A stretch of DNA of 64,000 nucleotides from Cristatella mucedo (taxonomy: Eukaryota > Bryozoa > Phylactolaemata > Cristatellidae), in the NCBI GenBank assembly GCA_009760855.2, contig WPIO01000027.1, forward strand, positions 308,501 through 372,500. Reading direction: 5' to 3'. Positions 58,825 to 64,000 of this stretch are shown here, one piece after another (position 1 is the first letter of the stretch; the number at the start of each line of letters is the position of its first letter). The notes below the pieces were generated by a model. It saw nothing but the letters and a program-made list of their open reading frames with translations, did no database searches and was not told the origin of the DNA. The position numbers were made by a program, and so were the translations under genes.

Positions 58825-58945
58825 CCCAAAGCCTTAACAGCTATCACCACTACTTGCAGTGAACAATAAAGGATCACCCACTGCAGGGTTCGAACCCACG
58901 ACTCTCGCCATGAAGAGCAAGCACCTTACCTCCTGGGCGAAGACC
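58825..58945 (-). mobile_element. SINE family A copy
   Basis: 'ccttaacagctatcaccactacttgcagt', 'gggttcgaacccacgac' (perfect B box) and 'accttacctcctgggcgaagacccaggggc'. Confidence 0.85.
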
Positions 58946-58954
58946 CAGGGGCAA

Positions 58955-59130
58955 AGTTAAAATTTAGCTGATTCATCAGCCTCATTTATATCGAGACAGA
59001 AGAGCCTTACCAGCTATCACCCCCACTTGCAGTAGGCAATACAGGATCTTTCACTGCAGGACTCGAACCGACGACCCGGTTCGTGAAGAGAGAATACCTT
59101 ACCAACCTCTTCCCACGGCTAACACCCAGG
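58955..59130 (-). mobile_element. SINE family A copy, tandem neighbour
   Basis: 'agctgattcatcagcctcatttatatc' (full tail), 'agctatcacccccacttgcagt', 'gactcgaaccgacgac'. Same orientation as the copy just before it. Confidence 0.85.
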
Positions 59131-59452
59131 TCCTAAAGAGCGTGTGGCATCCTGTTGCGGCATGTAGCTGGGAACTTGTGTGCCGATGCACACTTCATTC
59201 ACTGCGATACAAACCAGTAGACACGTTTCGGCGACAAAGATTGTCTGCACCACTGTTACTGTTGTCGGGCTGGACTTGCACACACACTGCCGGGCTGGAC
59301 TTGCATGTACACTGACAAAGTGCAGCGTAAGTGTGAATGTCGTGAAAATATTGAGGAGACTGGTGCCACAATCGTATTATTGCTTAAGATAAATTTCAAA
59401 CGACAAACATATTGGGCTCTGAAATGGGATTGAATTTTGTACGATTTCCAAG

Positions 59453-59632
59453 TATTAGAAAAACATTAGAAAGCTGATTAGGCAAACTATGTCTAGCTAG
59501 GAAGTAAACCGTAAGCAGCATATATACAAATAGCAAATTTACTATTAGGAAAACATTAGAAAGCTGATTAGGCAAACTATGTCTAGCTAGGAAGTAAACC
59601 GTAAGCAGCATATATACAAATAGCAAATTTAC
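59453..59632. repeat. 90 bp tandem duplication
   Basis: Two units with one or two differences, e.g. 'aagctgattaggcaaactat' at 59471 and 59561. Confidence 0.95.
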
Positions 59633-59639
59633 CGTTATC

Positions 59640-60510
59640 TGCATCATATACAACCAGTGTCCCCAGTTTGTTGAATCGCTTTGTTGATCGAGGCAGCTGG
59701 TTGAAGTATATGCTTGTTGTGACTTTTAAACAGACTAATTTACAGCATAGCTTTGTGCCTTGTAAATTTCATAACTAGGCTTATACATGATGGATCAATG
59801 TTAAACTTGTGAAAAAAGGACACCCCCATGGTCCTGCATGGAACCCGCACAGCACTGTGACCGAAAGTTCATATTTGCTGCAGCTGTGAAAACAAATTGC
59901 TGTGTTTGTGTGTGCATATACGTGTGTTTCCCTGTCTGTGTGTATGCACGCACTCTCACGAGGGAGAGAATCGCCATAATTGAAAACTGGCACTGAGGCT
60001 TCAAATTAATGCCGTGTTTATGCATTATAGGCAAGGAGAGATTGGGGGATACACAAGCAATGGTGGGCAGATAGGTTTCAAAATAGGAGCTGCTATTTTG
60101 TAATGCTAATATGGTTAGCTAATCAGTCGATGTCAGTGACAGTTTAAGGCACTTATCGAAAACATTGAGATGGTGCTTTCCAAGTAATGTGCTTCATGAA
60201 ATGGCTCGATATCCTACCTGTCGAAACTAGCTGATACTGATGTGCCATATGGCAGCCTACCTGTGCTAGTATGGCTGCCATGCCTTGGAACACCGATTGT
60301 GCTATGCATGTGCTCGTATGTACCGACAGATGGCCTTGTTACCTGGACGTACATGTAACTGCTGGGCCTGGCTGAAAGTCTAAACCCGTGCATGCTGTGT
60401 GTATATAGGCATGCCATGCAGCCTCATCCCTTGGTGCTTCTGGTACCAGTATCTGTCGTCGTGTTTACTCGGCAATGTGGCTACTAGCCAGCCAAGGCGC
60501 CACTTTGGCT
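59640..60510. other. No supported feature
   Basis: Unassigned sequence. Confidence 0.35.
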
Positions 60511-60514
60511 CGGC

Positions 60515-60725
60515 CTCTCCCTCCTATCGATGCTCCCAAAGCCTGGAACTCACTACCGATGCACATCACAGCATCCTCTGACATGGCGTCATTTAATAAG
60601 AAGCTTAAAATGCACCTTTTATTACAGCATTTGGTGGGTCTTTGTAATTCGTCCTTCATATTCTTGAACCTGCTTACTTTCTTGTTTCTGCTGCTTTTGG
60701 ATGGGTGCTATGCAAATGCAGATTA
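60515..60725 (+). mobile_element. LINE family L RT C-terminal fragment
   Basis: DAPKAWNSLPMHITASSD and FNKKLKMHLLLQHLVG follow the family L end. Confidence 0.75.
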
Positions 60726-60734
60726 TTTTTATTA

Positions 60735-60835
60735 ATATCGATCGAAGGGTAAAGTGCTCACCCTTTGATCGATCGTTCGAGTCCTGCAGTAAACATTATC
60801 TATTATCAGTTGCAAGCAGGGTGATGGCTGCCAGT
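60735..60835 (+). repeat. SINE family A head fragment
   Basis: 'aagggtaaagtgctcaccc', 'gttcgagtcctgcagta' and 'cagttgcaagcagggtgatggc' keep the order. An imperfect inverted repeat of GATCGAAGGGT flanks its start. Confidence 0.5.
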
Positions 60836-60924
60836 TATAGTAGTGATAATGATAATGTTACATTTGTAAAGAAAGCACGTCACTATTGTCACTGATGGCA
60901 TACGCAGTGTAAGCACTCATAAGT

Positions 60925-61930
60925 ACCAACGGACAGTTCTCAGAGACCCGGCTAATTCTGCGAAGAAGTGGTGCGTTTTCCTCCTTTTTAAATGCGGTCA
61001 TGTCAGGGGATGTCGTCAGAAGCAGGGTCAGAATTGTTATCTAATGGGCAAACCTGCAACATTGTATTATAGTCGGGGCAAGATCCCAAAGATTTTCAAA
61101 CGACATAGGAATTGGGATGGCCCAGGTCATTGCCCGTGAGATATCATGTGATATGAGATATCATATGAGATGTCATATCATGAGATTTGACCTAAACCGT
61201 TGCAGAACAGTGTCGATGATGCCCAGGCAAGATGAGCGATGCTCGAGACAGATGATCAATAACGAGATGATCAATAGTATCAAAGGCTGCCGAAAAATCA
61301 AGCAATACAAGCTGTGAAACTTTACCTAAGTTTGGGTTTCTGAGAAGCTCGTTATACACTCGAAGCAATGCTGACTTTGTAGAGTAATTAGCTCTTAAGC
61401 CTGGCTGGAACTTATTTGCTAGGGTTTGAAGTTTCAACACCAGAGTTTAGCTGGTCTGCCACTTCTAGTTCTGGTGTCTTTGACAAGAACTGCAGGCTGG
61501 GCAGACTGGGGGGGGGGGGGGGAGTTGCTGAAGTTGTCCTGGTTTATTGTCACTTCTTTATGAGTACCCGAACAGCAATCTTTTTGAAAGGTGCAGAGAT
61601 AAGTCCTGAGGTAAGGACATGTTTAGTATGTTAGCTATGCATGACAGTAGCAGAGCAATGCATTGCAGAAGTAGAACAGTGGAAATCGGGTCAGAAAGGC
61701 TAGTAGTCTTCTATGTATGAGAGATGACGTTCAAGATGAGGTAACTAATGACAGGCTTGAATGCAGACATTGAAGTGCTGCAAGGAATTGAGGAAGAGGA
61801 GTCCTGAGGCAATGTTACTGTGGGAGGGGAATCCAGTAGGGATGCTATTACCTTAGTGACGGAGCCTGATGTTGTCAATCTTACTGACAAAGAAGCTGGA
61901 GAAGGTAAGGTGCTTCTCATCGACTAGAAG
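60925..61930 (-). mobile_element. LINE family L, internally deleted
   Basis: On the minus strand: STSMSAFKPVISYLIL (before RT), KFQPGLRANYSTKSALLRVYN, LLDFSAAFDTIDH, then a jump near 61040-61185 to the C-terminal end. The YADD box is lost in the gap. A G17 run lies at about 61510. Confidence 0.8.
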
Positions 61931-61934
61931 TACG

Positions 61935-62700
61935 ACGTAATTCTCTCGTTAGCAACAATACGGGTGTAGTACAAGTAACCACGCCCGACTGATATTTTTC
62001 GCAAAATACAATGCCTATGCAACGTTTCTGAAACTTACATATTATGTGTTACTAATTTCTATTTCAACTAACGCCTCTAAGTACGATTAAAAAGGTCGTG
62101 GGAGGAGCTCCAATGCAGAGCGGGAGAGCGATTAACGTGACCTGCATCGAGATATGTCCCAGTGTTGTCTGCCTATACGTTCATCCACTAAAGGAGCCCA
62201 GCCGCCCAGCAGGAATAAGGCAGATGGGAAACTTGACCTAGTCTCGAGTTAGCAATGCTTTAGATACCATAAGCTTTGGTACCTGAGGTCATATAGTTGT
62301 CTTAGCTCAAGAATCGCTCATCCCTGCAGTGGTAATCCAGGTTGAATTAATCTACCCTGTGTTTACTATGCACCTAAAGCCGGGAAGTCTTTTCGTCTTA
62401 TATTCCCTAATCCAATAGCAGTTATAATAGTCATGGAAAGTTTATATAGTTCCCTAAAGGGAATCAAACTCTTTCTACGAAACACACTACACGTGCTGGT
62501 AAAAGAAGCCTCTCTATTGCTCAGTCTTAAAATGGTCGATTTCAGATTGCACGTGCCCTTTAGTCACGTGGCCTCAGTGGAGGCTGTGAGGTACAGATAA
62601 GTTTTTAGCTAATTTTATATATGAATTAGGAAGTTGGCATTTAGGCAGTTGCTAACGATTTCTAGTCTTCGGCACACATTTACTGAAGCCACTGTCGCCG
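61935..62700. other. No supported feature
   Basis: Unassigned sequence. Confidence 0.35.
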
Positions 62701-63285
62701 AGAGATTTTTAGTTCGTACTAGGCACAATCAAACGACTAGAGATAGATGAGCTGGTGGTGAGATAAGAGGCCAGATTAGGATCATTCAGATGGGTTTGAC
62801 GAAGGAAGAGAATATGTGGACCTAGAATTTGAGTGGCGATACCTTGAAGTCGATACACAGCTTGATAGGCAGCCAGTGTAGATAAGTAGTGTGATTTGGC
62901 AGTTTCGAAGCCTAGCTGCCGATTTTTTTTACCAGCTGTCAGCATATTATTGCACAGGCAGGAATACCTTCGAGTATTGGCTTACACAAGCCCAGTCGAT
63001 TTACCTCGTATTTATGGACCATTTTAGCTCTATTGTCTGTATCTAAGCAACCCTAAACTTTTGCGTTGTTACGTTGCTGAAAGTATACAGACTTGACTGT
63101 GGTGCTGATGTGGTCGTCTAGTAATAAGTCAGTTTGAAAGAGGACATCATGGTTGCATGCAGACACAACAAAAGATAAGTTGGCCGAGCCAATTCGGAGG
63201 TTTAGGTGGTCCCGTTACATAGTAACATTAGTTTTGCTCATTATTATTAAGTTGGTTTTATCTCATTCAATTTCAGAACGCTTTC
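62700..63285 (-). mobile_element. LINE family L, decayed middle part
   Basis: 'ccttgaagtcgatacacagcttgataggcagccagtgta' and 'gacttgactgtggtgctgatgtggtcgtctag' mirror the family L RT C-terminal region in reverse. Confidence 0.7.
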
Positions 63286-63399
63286 TGCCAGTAGTGAATG
63301 TCAGCAATATATCCTTAATCCTGCAAAAAGGCATTGCGAATTTGAGATGCTGGAAAGCCAGGAAGTTTAAAAATCAAATGAATGGGCCTTAAAGGAACT

Positions 63400-63620
63400 T
63401 TACAAAATGTATAGCTTAGTGATAAACCTACTTGCTACTCACAATATTCAATTAATTCTTTATGTACTCATGCGTACACTAATTGTGCAAGTTATTACCA
63501 CTTATCACGTGACATGCTTTTCTCCAGCCTATGCGAAGTATCTAGGAAGAGATACATCTGGTTCTCTTAAGGGGATGTGCGAATGCATTAATCTTATCAT
63601 ATTTATTATTATTGGATCTA
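63400..63620 (+). mobile_element. LINE family L tail fragment
   Basis: 'gtgacatgcttttc', a degraded tail hairpin 'gaagagatacatctggttctcttaagggg' and ATT triplets near 63600. Confidence 0.6.
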
Positions 63621-63624
63621 AAAC

Positions 63625-64000
63625 CATGGTCTATTATTAAAATCATGGTCCATTTTGTCCAATTCTAGAATACCAGCTAAGTGACAGCAGCCTTCCCATG
63701 AACTTTGCCTTTCCGCGTGCTTGCCCTGAAACCAGACCGAGAGTCTCATGAGAGGGGCCACGACCATCTTTAAAGCCAAGAAAAGTGCATGTGAAGGGCG
63801 TCGGTCCTGCATACGTTTACCGGGGTTGAGCCTGAAAGCCTTCAGCCACACTGGACTTCTTAAGACCCCTAAAATAGCTTTACTTTAACATTCTGCTTAG
63901 TACGAGACTTGATGTGTTTTAGAGTGCAAAGGCTTGTCAACCTATGACTATGTGATGAAGGACCAAAGCCAGGACGAAGCCAGCTCGGGAAGAAGACCTG
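63625..64000. other. No supported feature
   Basis: Unassigned to the window edge. Confidence 0.35.

Overview
The window is invertebrate metazoan nuclear DNA; I cannot name the species. The signs are GT-AG introns, exons of animal-specific families (a TEX264-like ER-phagy receptor, a ZDHHC1/11-type palmitoyltransferase, extracellular MAM domains), and many copies of an L2/CR1-like LINE and of two tRNA-derived SINE families. Most of the 64 kb is repeat or intron, and most long open frames are shadows of repeats.

Layout. 1-3.2 kb: decayed pol region of an LTR retrotransposon (protease, RT, RNase H, integrase), split by a SINE. 3.2-4.6 kb: a diverged tandem satellite with about 160 bp units and a higher-order period near 490 bp. 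5.6-17.3 kb: a minus-strand gene with two MAM domains on six phase-1 exons. A possible further MAM C-terminal exon lies near 24.2 kb, and introns hold SINEs and minisatellites. 18.5-34 kb: LINE and SINE copies, AT microsatellites and a 29 bp minisatellite, with no gene I can defend apart from two weak candidate exons at 23.7-24.4 kb. 35.6-39.4 kb: a plus-strand three-exon TEX264-like gene whose first intron carries an antisense LINE with a nearly open RT; two inverted copies of an unidentified repeat flank the gene. 40-50 kb: more LINE relics, SINEs and a few unidentified minus-strand candidate exons. 50.8-58 kb: plus-strand ZDHHC1/11-like gene, five exons seen, 3' end not found in the window. 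58-64 kb: LINE and SINE relics, possibly inside a later intron of that gene.

How it fits together. The LINE (family L) and SINE family B share their last roughly 50-60 bp, including a potential stem-loop, although their bodies are unrelated. This is the layout expected when a SINE borrows the 3' end recognised by a partner LINE's reverse transcriptase, and it is the most system-like feature here. The three host genes look independent: a secreted or cell-surface adhesion-type protein, an ER membrane autophagy receptor lacking the usual LC3-binding tail, and a membrane S-acyltransferase with the DHHC motif intact.

Exon coordinates come from reading frame, splice consensus and remembered family similarity. 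No alignment or transcript data were available.
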